DNA from: JAAYAY01 sp964429355
GTDB taxonomy: Bacteria > Planctomycetota > Planctomycetia > Pirellulales > Thermoguttaceae
Assembly: GCA_964429355.1 (NCBI GenBank)
Contig: CAYSCH010000007.1
Coordinates: 1-57,188, forward strand
Reading direction: 5' to 3'
Length of the DNA: 57,188 nt
Positions within the stretch are counted from its first letter, which is position 1; each line of letters starts with the position of its first letter. A model generated the notes under the pieces. That model saw nothing but the letters and a program-made list of their open reading frames with translations. It did no database searches and was not told the origin of the DNA. The translations under genes and the position numbers were made by a program. Positions 44,421 through 50,953 of the stretch are shown piece by piece.

Positions 44421-44594
44421 ATGAACTGGAGAACGCTATTTGTCCTTGTGGTCATGATTCCCCTCGCCAGCTTCGCGATTCTCGGTTGCGGCGGAAGTTC
44501 CGAGACGAAGGTGCCGGATGAGGCAGCCAATGTGCAAGCCCCAACCGACAATCCGGCCGAAGAGGATGCCGCCAAGCTGGCTGAGGGTCCCTGA
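44421..44594 (+). CDS. Small lipoprotein downstream of DUF1559
   Basis: A 57-residue protein with a type II signal peptide: MNWRTLFVLVVMIPLASFAI then the lipobox ILGC with Cys23, followed by GGSSETK. The remainder is acidic and low in complexity (DEAANVQAPTDNPAEEDAAK). GGAG at 44409-44412 lies 8 nt upstream of the ATG. Short lipoproteins of this kind, often with a GCG-rich start, follow DUF1559 genes in many planctomycetes, which supports the call. Cytoplasmic- or outer-membrane anchoring cannot be told apart from the sequence. Confidence 0.75.
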   Translation: MNWRTLFVLVVMIPLASFAILGCGGSSETKVPDEAANVQAPTDNPAEEDAAKLAEGP

Positions 44595-44605
44595 CGCGTT
44601 GCCAC

Positions 44606-44622
44606 CGCGACGATTCGTCGCG
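44606..44622 (+). terminator. Small hairpin just after the lipoprotein gene
   Basis: CGCGAC pairs with GTCGCG around GATTC, 11 nt after the stop. No U-run follows. A second small stem, TGACTG/CAGTCA (44624-44629 with 44637-44642), comes next. Confidence 0.4.
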
Positions 44623-44646
44623 TTGACTGACTGAGACAGTCACTTG

Positions 44647-44716
44647 CAGACTCGAAGTGCCCCGATTCCCACATTCCTGTTCGGGATGCGGTGAATGCGT
44701 GGCACTTTCGAGTCTG
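44647..44716 (+). terminator. Long-stem hairpin with T-rich tail
   Basis: CAGACTCGAAGTGCC (44647-44661) pairs with GGCACTTTCGAGTCTG (44701-44716), leaving one bulged base and a 39-nt loop. The tail TTCTCTTTG is T-rich. It probably ends transcription from the DUF1559/lipoprotein group before the next gene. Confidence 0.5.
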
Positions 44717-44861
44717 TTCTCTTTGTGTGCATGCTTGGGACCGCAAGGTTCATTCTAAAGGTCATCTCGTGCCGGAACAGGAAGTTGACCTGCGCCGCGC
44801 AGACGCTATGCTCATGGGCAGAGCGTAGGGCTCGAGATCCCGTCCTCCAGGAGGTTCTCCC

Positions 44862-46154
44862 GTGTCTCGCAGCAGCCGTCGTAGTTTTCTCCAGCAGTCG
44901 GCCGTTCTCGGCCTTGGATTGGTGCTCGGGCGGCCCGTCAAGGCGTCGGCCGTGGGCGACAAGATCCGGGTGGCCTGCATCGGAGTTCGCGGGCGGGGCA
45001 ACTCGGTCATGCAGAGCTTTGCCGCCGAACCGGACTGCGCCGTCACCCACATCTGCGACGTCAACGAAACGACGCTCCGCCAGCGGGGCGAGGAGATGAA
45101 ACAGAAGACGGGCCTGGCGCCCAAGCTGGTGGGCGATTACCGCGATCTGCTCGACGACCCCTCGGTCGACGTTTTCATGGTGGCCACGCCGGATCACTGG
45201 CACGCGCTGGCCACAATCCACGGCTGCCTGGCCGGCAAAGACGTTTACGTGGAGAAACCCGCCAGCCACAACATCCTGGAAGGGAAGACGGCTGTGGCCG
45301 CCGCCCACAAGCACGGCCGGATCGTGCAGGTAGGCACCCAGATCCGCAGCGCCCCGTTTCTCCGCGAGGCCCGCGACTATGTGGAGTGCGGAGAGATGGG
45401 ACGGGTGATCTTTGGCAAGGCGTGGGAGACGGACCGCAACGGCGAAGTCCATCTGCCGGCCGACGGCACTCCGCCGGCGGAACTGGACTACGATCTCTGG
45501 CAGGGGCCGGCGCCCGAGCGCCCCTACAACAGCGCGATCGTGGGTGGGGCATGGCGATGGATGTTCGACTACGGCACGGGCGACCTGGGAAACGACGGAG
45601 TGCACCGCATCGACTACTGCCGCTACGTCATGGGGCTGGAAACCATGCCCGAGACGATCTGCTCGACCGGGGGCAAGCTGTTCTTCGAGGACGATCAGGA
45701 GTGGCCCGACACACTGATCGTCAACTACGAATACCCGGGGAAGATCGTCCAGTACGAGATGCGGCTGTGGTCCCGTCCCAGGCTACTGGAGATTACGGAG
45801 GGGGCCGCCATCTACGGCGAGAACGGCTGGATGCTGGTGACGAACAACGGCTGGAAGGCCTTCGACGCGGCCGGGAAACTGGTCAAAGAGGTCACGGGCA
45901 GCGCCCCCGAGACCCAGCAGGCCCACATCCGCAACTTCCTCGACGCCGTCCGCAGCCGCGACTGCAAATCCCTCAACCAGGAGATCCAGTCGGGCCATAT
46001 CAGCTCGGCCATGTGCCACGCAGGGAACATTTCCTGGCGGGTGGGCAAGAAACTCCATTTCGACCCCGCCACCGAGACGTTCGACGACGCCGAAGCCAAC
46101 CGGTACATCAGCCGCGAGCACCGCAAGGGATTTGAGCTGCCGGAGATCGGTTGA
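44862..46154 (+). CDS. Tat-exported Gfo/Idh/MocA family oxidoreductase
   Basis: A protein of 430 residues. The N-terminus SRRSFLQQSAVLGLGLVL is a twin-arginine signal, so the folded, cofactor-loaded enzyme is exported to the periplasm. The Rossmann domain starts at about residue 34 (IRVACIGVRGRGNSVMQSF), followed by VATPDHWHALATI and the catalytic EKP motif (DVYVEKPASHNI). The C-terminal domain has WRWMFDYGTGDLGNDGVHRID. The GTG start at 44862 has GGAGG 7 nt upstream; there is no nearby in-frame ATG that keeps the signal peptide. Such exported members are abundant in planctomycetes and act on sugars or inositols, but the exact substrate is unknown. It stands alone after a terminator-like hairpin. 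Confidence 0.92.
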   Translation: MSRSSRRSFLQQSAVLGLGLVLGRPVKASAVGDKIRVACIGVRGRGNSVMQSFAAEPDCAVTHICDVNETTLRQRGEEMKQKTGLAPKLVGDYRDLLDDPSVDVFMVATPDHWHALATIHGCLAGKDVYVEKPASHNILEGKTAVAAAHKHGRIVQVGTQIRSAPFLREARDYVECGEMGRVIFGKAWETDRNGEVHLPADGTPPAELDYDLWQGPAPERPYNSAIVGGAWRWMFDYGTGDLGNDGVHRIDYCRYVMGLETMPETICSTGGKLFFEDDQEWPDTLIVNYEYPGKIVQYEMRLWSRPRLLEITEGAAIYGENGWMLVTNNGWKAFDAAGKLVKEVTGSAPETQQAHIRNFLDAVRSRDCKSLNQEIQSGHISSAMCHAGNISWRVGKKLHFDPATETFDDAEANRYISREHRKGFELPEIG

Positions 46155-46300
46155 CTGCCAGGGAGTGCGGAGACCTGTCGCCGCTTTCCTTCAAGTGAAA
46201 CCCATTTTCGCGGGAGAGGCAGATGCCGGACGACTTGGCGGTACCACCATAGGCGACGTCTCACCGCAGGGCGACCACTCTGACGTGGGCGATCCTGATT

Positions 46301-46660
46301 GTGGCCTGCGACACGGTGTGTGGGATCGCGTTGTTCCTGCTCGCCTGCGTTCTCGCCGGACTTCTCCGGCACCTGACCCCATTCGAACATCCAGACCTCT
46401 ACATTATCTGGTTTACAATCGGCACGATTCCCTTTGCTTTGTTTGCGCACTGGCGTGGTGCGCTGGCACTCAAATGGCGTGTTGTCGCGGTATTGACGCC
46501 CGCGCTCTTGGTCCTGCCGTTTGTGCCGATGACGGTTTTTAACCGTCCAGGAGGTTGGATGCTTTATCCTATTGCTATCGCTCTTCTCGCATGGCTCGGT
46601 GAACGCCTGTCGGCATTGGTTTTGCCTGAGCGATCAGGTTCCAAGATTCGCAAAACATAG
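46301..46660 (+). CDS. Small integral membrane protein of unknown function
   Basis: A protein of about 119 residues with three or four hydrophobic helices: GIALFLLACVLAGLL, YIIWFTIGTIPFALFA, VVAVLTPALLVLPFVPM and MLYPIAIALLAWLGE. The C-terminus is basic (RSGSKIRKT). No ATG is available; the GTG at 46301 is the most likely start, though the frame is open from 46253 and CTG at 46280 would keep a longer first helix. No clear ribosome binding site is seen, which lowers confidence. No family recognised. Confidence 0.5.
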   Translation: MACDTVCGIALFLLACVLAGLLRHLTPFEHPDLYIIWFTIGTIPFALFAHWRGALALKWRVVAVLTPALLVLPFVPMTVFNRPGGWMLYPIAIALLAWLGERLSALVLPERSGSKIRKT

Positions 46661-46686
46661 AATAGGTGGCTGGATTAGAAGCCGAT

Positions 46687-46836
46687 TCAAGGATGCGAAT
46701 CTCCACGGACTTCATTCCTGAGTTCGGTGAATGCTGTCTGCCAATCGAGGAACTTCAGTTTTCCTTCGTCCGCCAATCGCTTCATCACGTGCAATCCGGA
46801 CCGCTTGTCCGCCTTCTCTGGGCAACCACATGTCAA
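46687..46836 (-). CDS. Possible small Cys-containing ORF
   Basis: A 49-codon frame begins at TTG 46836 with LTCGCPEKADKRSGLHVMKR and continues through LADEGKLKFLDWQTAFTEL to the stop at 46687. The composition is protein-like (charged, amphipathic, with a TCGC motif), unlike the out-of-frame sequence around it. The frame stays open upstream for about 18 codons without a usable ATG, so it may be the end of a decayed gene. No family recognised. Confidence 0.3.
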   Translation of the reverse strand: MTCGCPEKADKRSGLHVMKRLADEGKLKFLDWQTAFTELRNEVRGDSHP

Positions 46837-46951
46837 CCCATCGCCTGCCGGACTGGTGGACGACCCGCCGGCTTGCTTCTTCCCCTCGCCCCACTATACT
46901 CAGCGATGTGGATTTCAGGTCACATTCTCCCACTCTTGCGAGGTCGATGTC

Positions 46952-48208
46952 GTGGACGATCTGCTCTATGTGAAGCTCAGTGCATTGATGTTCATGGAAT
47001 ACGCGGTCTGGGGGGCCTGGATGCCGGTGCTGGCTGCAAGGCTCCTGGGGCCGCTCAAGATGACGGGCAAGCAGACAGGCTGGATCTATTCCACCTTGCC
47101 GCTGGCGACGATGATCTCTCCGCTGGTGGCGGGGCAATTGGCCGACAAGTACGTAGACACGGGCTGGATTCTCGGCGTCTCGCACCTGGCGGGTGCCGTG
47201 CTTCTGTTTGCCGCGGCTCGAATTCAGAAATTCTGGCCTTTGTTCGTGGTCATGCTGCTCTACTCCATGTTCTACGGGGCGACGATTCCGCTGGTGAACT
47301 CTCTGATGTTTACTCATCTGGAAGGCACGAAGATCGACGCATCCATGGTCTTCCTGTGGGCGCCGATCGCCTGGGCTCTGGTCGGGTACATACTGTCCGG
47401 CTGGCGAATGACACGAAAGGTGGAGGGGGATGGCAGCGACTGCCTGGTTTTCGCCGCGGTCCTTTCGATCGTCATGGCCGCCGTCTGTATGGCCCAGCCG
47501 GCCACACCACCAGGCGGGGAGGGCGTGCCCATGCTGAAGGCCTTGTCCATGCTCGGCCAGGTCAATTTCCTCGTCTTCATCCTGGTTTCTCTCGTCGTAT
47601 CGGGAATGATGCAGTTCTACTTCCTCGGAACGGCCCAGCTCATGCAGGACCGGGGAATTGCCAACAAGGCCGTGCCTGCCTCGATGGCAATCGCCCAGGC
47701 TGTGCAGGCCCTGGCCACCTTCTTTCTCTTGACGCGTTTCTATCAGCATCTGGCCGGGCCGAAATGGACGCTCGTCATTGGGGCCGCCTGCTGGCTGGCG
47801 ATGTACGTCGTCTACGTCGCCTCGAAGAACCGCGTGCTGCTGATCCTTTGCCAGTCGCTACACGGACTGGCCTACGTGTTCTTCATCATTGCCGGGCAGA
47901 TGTTTACCAACGACGTCGCCGACCCGGCCATCCGAGCTTCAGCCCAGTCATTGATCATCCTGGTGACGACCGGCATCGGCCTGTTTCTGGGCACCCAGCT
48001 TGCGGGCATCGTCATGGACCGCTGTTCTGCGGACGGAAAGTTCGACTGGAAGAAGGTCTATGTCGTTCCACTGATCTTGATGCTGGCCGGAGTGATCGCG
48101 CTGGCAGTGGGAGTTCGCGACCCCAAGCCGGCGGATGCACCGGACCAGGGTACCAAGCAGGAGGTGGAGGTGGCGACCGTTCTCGAGACCGGTCAAGAGG
48201 TTCTGTGA
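46952..48208 (+). CDS. NupG-like major facilitator transporter (nucleoside:H+ symporter family)
   Basis: An inner-membrane permease of 418 residues, the usual size for NupG/XapB. It has about 12 hydrophobic segments and the family N-terminal signature KLSALMFMEYAVWGAWMPVL. GQLADKYVDTGWIL, between helices 2 and 3, is the MFS signature loop, and QSLHGLAYVFFIIAGQMF lies in the second half. The GTG at 46952 is chosen because the family start aligns there; the frame is open back to 46727, but that part has no membrane or family features. Nucleoside uptake is the family role; in planctomycetes the substrate may be another small molecule. The C-terminal tail is charged and cytoplasmic (DQGTKQEVEVATVLE). 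Confidence 0.85.
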   Translation: MDDLLYVKLSALMFMEYAVWGAWMPVLAARLLGPLKMTGKQTGWIYSTLPLATMISPLVAGQLADKYVDTGWILGVSHLAGAVLLFAAARIQKFWPLFVVMLLYSMFYGATIPLVNSLMFTHLEGTKIDASMVFLWAPIAWALVGYILSGWRMTRKVEGDGSDCLVFAAVLSIVMAAVCMAQPATPPGGEGVPMLKALSMLGQVNFLVFILVSLVVSGMMQFYFLGTAQLMQDRGIANKAVPASMAIAQAVQALATFFLLTRFYQHLAGPKWTLVIGAACWLAMYVVYVASKNRVLLILCQSLHGLAYVFFIIAGQMFTNDVADPAIRASAQSLIILVTTGIGLFLGTQLAGIVMDRCSADGKFDWKKVYVVPLILMLAGVIALAVGVRDPKPADAPDQGTKQEVEVATVLETGQEVL

Positions 48209-48255
48209 CGACGTTGCGCGAGCGACTGGGAATGAGATTGTCCCTTTCTGCGCTG

Positions 48256-48366
48256 GGCGGCAGGGCCGCCAGCCAATGCGAGCTACCGCTCGGTTACCAA
48301 TGGCCCGCTCCCGTTGGTCGCGAGTCTTTGTGAATGACTCAACGTTCTTTGAGGTTAGTCGTCCAG
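48256..48366 (+). repeat. Imperfect direct repeat, copy A
   Basis: The 111-bp segment from GGCGGCAGGGCC to GAGGTTAGTCGTCCAG resembles 48577-48688 over its whole length, at roughly three quarters identity. The best-conserved ends are GGCGGCAGGGCC and TCTTTGAGGTTAGTCGT. It lies in the 509-bp region without a gene between the MFS and HDOD genes. Confidence 0.7.
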
Positions 48367-48576
48367 AAGGGACGGTAACCAAGAAGACCGTGGCCGAAAT
48401 GAAGGATCCACGACCTGATCGAACGGCCCTTTCGCCGTCACGATTGTGCGGGCTGTTTCGGCTGTAACGCGGAACCGGCCCCTCCCGAAGGCGAGTGTGC
48501 GGCCGCTGCCGGCATCTTGTCGTCAGGTCGCCAGGGGCGGGCGATACCCAGGCCATTGTGAGCTATCCTTCCACAG

Positions 48577-48688
48577 GGCGGCAGGGCCGGCGAGCCAAAA
48601 CGAGCTACCGTTCGGCTGAAATGGTTTGCTACCGGCAAGTCACGAATCTCTGTGAAAAACTTCGCGATCTTTGAGGTTAGTCGTACAG
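48577..48688 (+). repeat. Imperfect direct repeat, copy B
   Basis: The second copy of the repeat at 48256-48366. It ends 29 nt before the HDOD gene start, so it may contribute promoter sequence to it. Apart from the two copies, I see no gene between 48209 and 48717. Confidence 0.7.
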
Positions 48689-48717
48689 GTGGATCGCTGC
48701 AATGGGGACACAAGAAC

Positions 48718-49698
48718 ATGGCCGCCTCTCCAAGACTGTCCGCTTCCGGGCGAACGATGGACGATCTGATCAACACGGTCGGTCAGCTCCATTCGTCGCC
48801 CACTGTAGCGTACCGGGCGATCAAGTCGCTTGAGGATCCTGAATTCGACTGCTCGGAACTGGAGAAACACCTCCAGACGGATCCCGCCCTGGCTGGTGCG
48901 ATCATGCGGCTGGCAAACTCCTCGTTCACCGGCGCCTCGCGGCATGTATCCAGCCTGCGTCAGGCGATGGCCTTGCTGGGTGCCCGTTCGCTCCGCCTCG
49001 CGGTGCTCACGGTAGGTCTGGTCAATCGGCTTACGACCGGGGTAGCGGCCGAGGTCTGTCGCGAGTACTGGCGACGGTCGCTCTCGATGGCCGTCTGCGC
49101 TTCGCGTCTTTCGAAGCGGCACGGCAAGGTCGGAGCGGACGAAGCCTACATGGCAGGATTGCTGGCTGATATCGGGGCGCTATTGTTTGCCCAGGCCGAC
49201 ACCGATGCCTACGCCGCTCTCTGCGAGACTCATGGGCACGGCACCGCACTGATGGAAGCGGAACGAGCTCGCTATGGCTTTGACCATTCGAGTCTCGGAG
49301 CTCACCTCCTCTCGAGATGGAACTTGCCGAAAACCCTGGCGACGGCTGTCGCCCAGCACCACGACGATTGCCTCATCGATGACGGATTTCAGCGACTCGC
49401 CTTCGCCGGTGCCCTGCTCGCCGATGTGCTCTGGGTTCGCGACTCATCGCGAATGGGCATGATGCAGCATTTCTTTCTATCCGAGTTCGATTTCGACCTC
49501 GACGAGTTCATTACTTTCGTGCTGGCCTGTCGCGAAGATATCTCCCAGAACGCGGATGTCTTCTGCGCGTCTCTGCCCGAAACTGTCGAATGCAAGGATA
49601 TCGTCGACCACGCGCGCCGCCAGTTCGAAACCGAGGCCTTCCAGACGGCCGTGGAGTGCGACAGCATATCCGCCTGGATGAACCAGGAATTCGCCTGA
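48718..49698 (+). CDS. HDOD-domain signalling protein
   Basis: A cytoplasmic protein of 326 residues. The HDOD domain spans about residues 10-220: DDLINTVGQLHSSPTVAYRA, LQTDPALAGAIMRLANSSF, SSLRQAMALLGARSLRLAVL, EAYMAGLLADIGALLFAQ and HHSSLG-like DHSSLGAHLLSRWNLP. HDOD proteins are catalytically degenerate HD relatives that usually act in two-component or cyclic di-GMP linked regulation. No receiver or EAL domain is attached. The ATG at 48718 follows GGGGA with good spacing; the in-frame extension back to 48652 lies in the repeat copy B and is not part of the protein. The C-terminal 80 residues are helical and unassigned. Confidence 0.88.
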   Translation: MAASPRLSASGRTMDDLINTVGQLHSSPTVAYRAIKSLEDPEFDCSELEKHLQTDPALAGAIMRLANSSFTGASRHVSSLRQAMALLGARSLRLAVLTVGLVNRLTTGVAAEVCREYWRRSLSMAVCASRLSKRHGKVGADEAYMAGLLADIGALLFAQADTDAYAALCETHGHGTALMEAERARYGFDHSSLGAHLLSRWNLPKTLATAVAQHHDDCLIDDGFQRLAFAGALLADVLWVRDSSRMGMMQHFFLSEFDFDLDEFITFVLACREDISQNADVFCASLPETVECKDIVDHARRQFETEAFQTAVECDSISAWMNQEFA

Positions 49699-49705
49699 TC
49701 CATGC

Positions 49706-49741
49706 ATGGTGAAATGGAAGCCGGCAGCGACGATTCACCAT
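49706..49741. terminator. Candidate bidirectional terminator between convergent genes
   Basis: ATGGTGAA (49706-49713) pairs with TTCACCAT (49734-49741) across a 20-nt loop, between the convergent HDOD and RIC genes. The stem is modest and there is no U-run. Confidence 0.35.
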
Positions 49742-49790
49742 CGCAGGTGATTGCCGCATGGTCGGCCCAGGGTCAATGAGCCGAACTCGC

Positions 49791-50528
49791 TCAGGCGGCC
49801 TCCATCTCGATCGCACGGGGGAAGAGGATGTTGTTTTCCAGGTGAATGTGCTGGTGCAGGTCGGCTTCGAACCGCTCCAGTTCCTCGTACATTGCCCGGA
49901 AGGTGGGACAGGCGTCGTCCGGCAGGGTGTAGCCGTTCGTCTCCTGGCGAAGTCCTCCCAGGGCGTCGCCGGCGTTCTCGTGCTCGCGTTCCATTTGCCG
50001 AACCGGATTCCGGGCCGTCCCGAAGGGAGCCAACGGTCTGGGAGTTCCTTCGCGGCGGTGCCTGTCGAGAGCCACGATGTAGGGAAAGAGCATCTGCTCC
50101 TCTTTCATCATGTGGCTGGTCAGTTCGTTGTCGAGGGCGTTGAAGTAGGTCTGAACTTGCCGCAGCATGTCGCCGTGGTGCTCGCCGTGCGCATTGAGCA
50201 CCTTCGCGGTCAAAGAGCGAAGTTGCGGCAGGGCTCTTTTGACGTAAGCGTGGTGGGTCGCGATGATATGCTCGACCAACTCGCTGAGCGATGCGGCATA
50301 CCAGTCCTTTTCAACCGGCGCCGGGGCACTGGGCGCGGATTCCAGAACCTCTGCTAAGGTATCGACCAGAGTCGAAACGTTCAAGTCCTGGTCGGCCGCG
50401 ACGTCGGCCAACGACCTGGCGCCGCCGCAGCAGTAGTCGATTTCATACTTCTCGAACACGGGCCGGGTTTGCGGGTATCGCCCCACAAGGTCACGAACGG
50501 TGGTCTGGCTGTCGAACTGGACGGTCAT
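49791..50528 (-). CDS. ric: Iron-sulfur cluster repair di-iron protein RIC (ScdA/YtfE/DnrN type)
   Basis: A protein of 245 residues that repairs Fe-S clusters damaged by nitric oxide or oxidants. The N-terminal ScdA_N/DUF542 domain has the hallmark TVRDLVGRYPQTRPVFEKYE followed by IDYCCGG. The hemerythrin-like domain supplies di-iron ligands: HHAYVKRALPQL, NAHGEHHGDML, HMMKEEQMLFPYI, REHENAGDAL and HQHIHLENNILFPRA. The start at 50528 (MTVQFDSQTT) is chosen because the family begins here; AGGAG lies upstream. It is read away from the NO reductase gene, with the small Cys-rich gene 53 nt upstream on the same strand. The context confirms an NO-stress role. Confidence 0.93.
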   Translation of the reverse strand: MTVQFDSQTTVRDLVGRYPQTRPVFEKYEIDYCCGGARSLADVAADQDLNVSTLVDTLAEVLESAPSAPAPVEKDWYAASLSELVEHIIATHHAYVKRALPQLRSLTAKVLNAHGEHHGDMLRQVQTYFNALDNELTSHMMKEEQMLFPYIVALDRHRREGTPRPLAPFGTARNPVRQMEREHENAGDALGGLRQETNGYTLPDDACPTFRAMYEELERFEADLHQHIHLENNILFPRAIEMEAA

Positions 50529-50567
50529 GGTTTCGATGCTCCTGGAAAGTGGTAGGTGTTTTGGAAT

Positions 50568-50577
50568 TATCTCATAC
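50568..50577. promoter_or_regulatory. TATCNNATAC element upstream of ric
   Basis: TATCTCATAC on the plus strand (GTATGAGATA on the coding strand) lies about 40 nt before the ric start. The same TATCNNATAC occurs at 50821-50830 before norB. On the minus strand it overlaps TGAGATAAT, which resembles an extended -10 element, so it may be a promoter, an operator or both. Confidence 0.35.
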
Positions 50578-50581
50578 GCAG

Positions 50582-50764
50582 CTATGAACTGCCTTTTCGG
50601 CGGGCCGATTCCTGCAACTTCTCCTCCAGACGCTGCTGCCAGGGAATCGCGAAGACGGAGTTGTGACGCAGCACGCAACCAGGGCGTCCCGGTACGCACT
50701 CGGCCTGCACTCTCATGCAGAAATCGTCGTCCATCTGAAGATGGGGGCAAGAGAAGGAACACAT
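50582..50764 (-). CDS. Small Cys-rich protein in the NO-defence cluster
   Basis: A protein of about 60 residues starting MCSFSCPHLQMDDDFCMRVQ with five or more cysteines in a regular layout: C-P-H, DDFC, then AECVPGRPGC with a following VL, and a C-terminal charged helix (QQRLEEKLQESARRK). The spacing of Cys and His suggests a bound metal or disulfides. An alternative TTG start is at 50782. It is 53 nt upstream of ric on the same strand and divergent from norB, so it probably belongs to the same NO-responsive unit. I do not recognise a characterised family and assign no function. Confidence 0.55.
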   Translation of the reverse strand: MCSFSCPHLQMDDDFCMRVQAECVPGRPGCVLRHNSVFAIPWQQRLEEKLQESARRKGSS

Positions 50765-50793
50765 AATAGTTTGGCTATGCAAAAACCTGAACC

Positions 50794-50821
50794 TTGACTG
50801 GCAGAGTGCCGTTGCTAAGAT
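50794..50821 (+). promoter_or_regulatory. Candidate norB promoter
   Basis: TTGACT (50794-50799) and TAAGAT (50816-50821) are separated by 16 nt, about 130 nt before the norB start. The TATCGTATAC element starts at the last base of the -10, a position suited to a repressor. Confidence 0.4.
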
Positions 50822-50830
50822 ATCGTATAC
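50821..50830. promoter_or_regulatory. TATCNNATAC element overlapping the norB -10 region
   Basis: TATCGTATAC shares TATCNNATAC with the element before ric (50568-50577). It is a candidate site for the Rrf2-type regulator encoded after norB. Two sites are too few to prove a motif. Confidence 0.35.
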
Positions 50831-50953
50831 CTGCTGGTGAAGTATTTCCAGCCCGTTCGGAGAGATTTCTTTTCCCGGTCACAGGGGTCGTTGATCTGCC
50901 CCTTCGTTTTCGGTGCCAACAGAAGCCAGACAGATGCAGAGGAAAGGGGTGCC

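Noticed and set aside
46727..46951. N-terminal 75-residue extension of the MFS transporter
   Set aside because: No membrane or family features, and the GTG at 46952 aligns with the family start.
46712..47749. Minus-strand ORF of 345 codons opposite the transporter
   Set aside because: Antisense shadow rich in His, Arg and Glu repeats without domains; the transporter on the other strand is clear.
48652..48717. N-terminal extension of the HDOD protein
   Set aside because: It lies within and just beyond the direct repeat copy B; the ATG at 48718 has a better ribosome binding site and fits the domain start.
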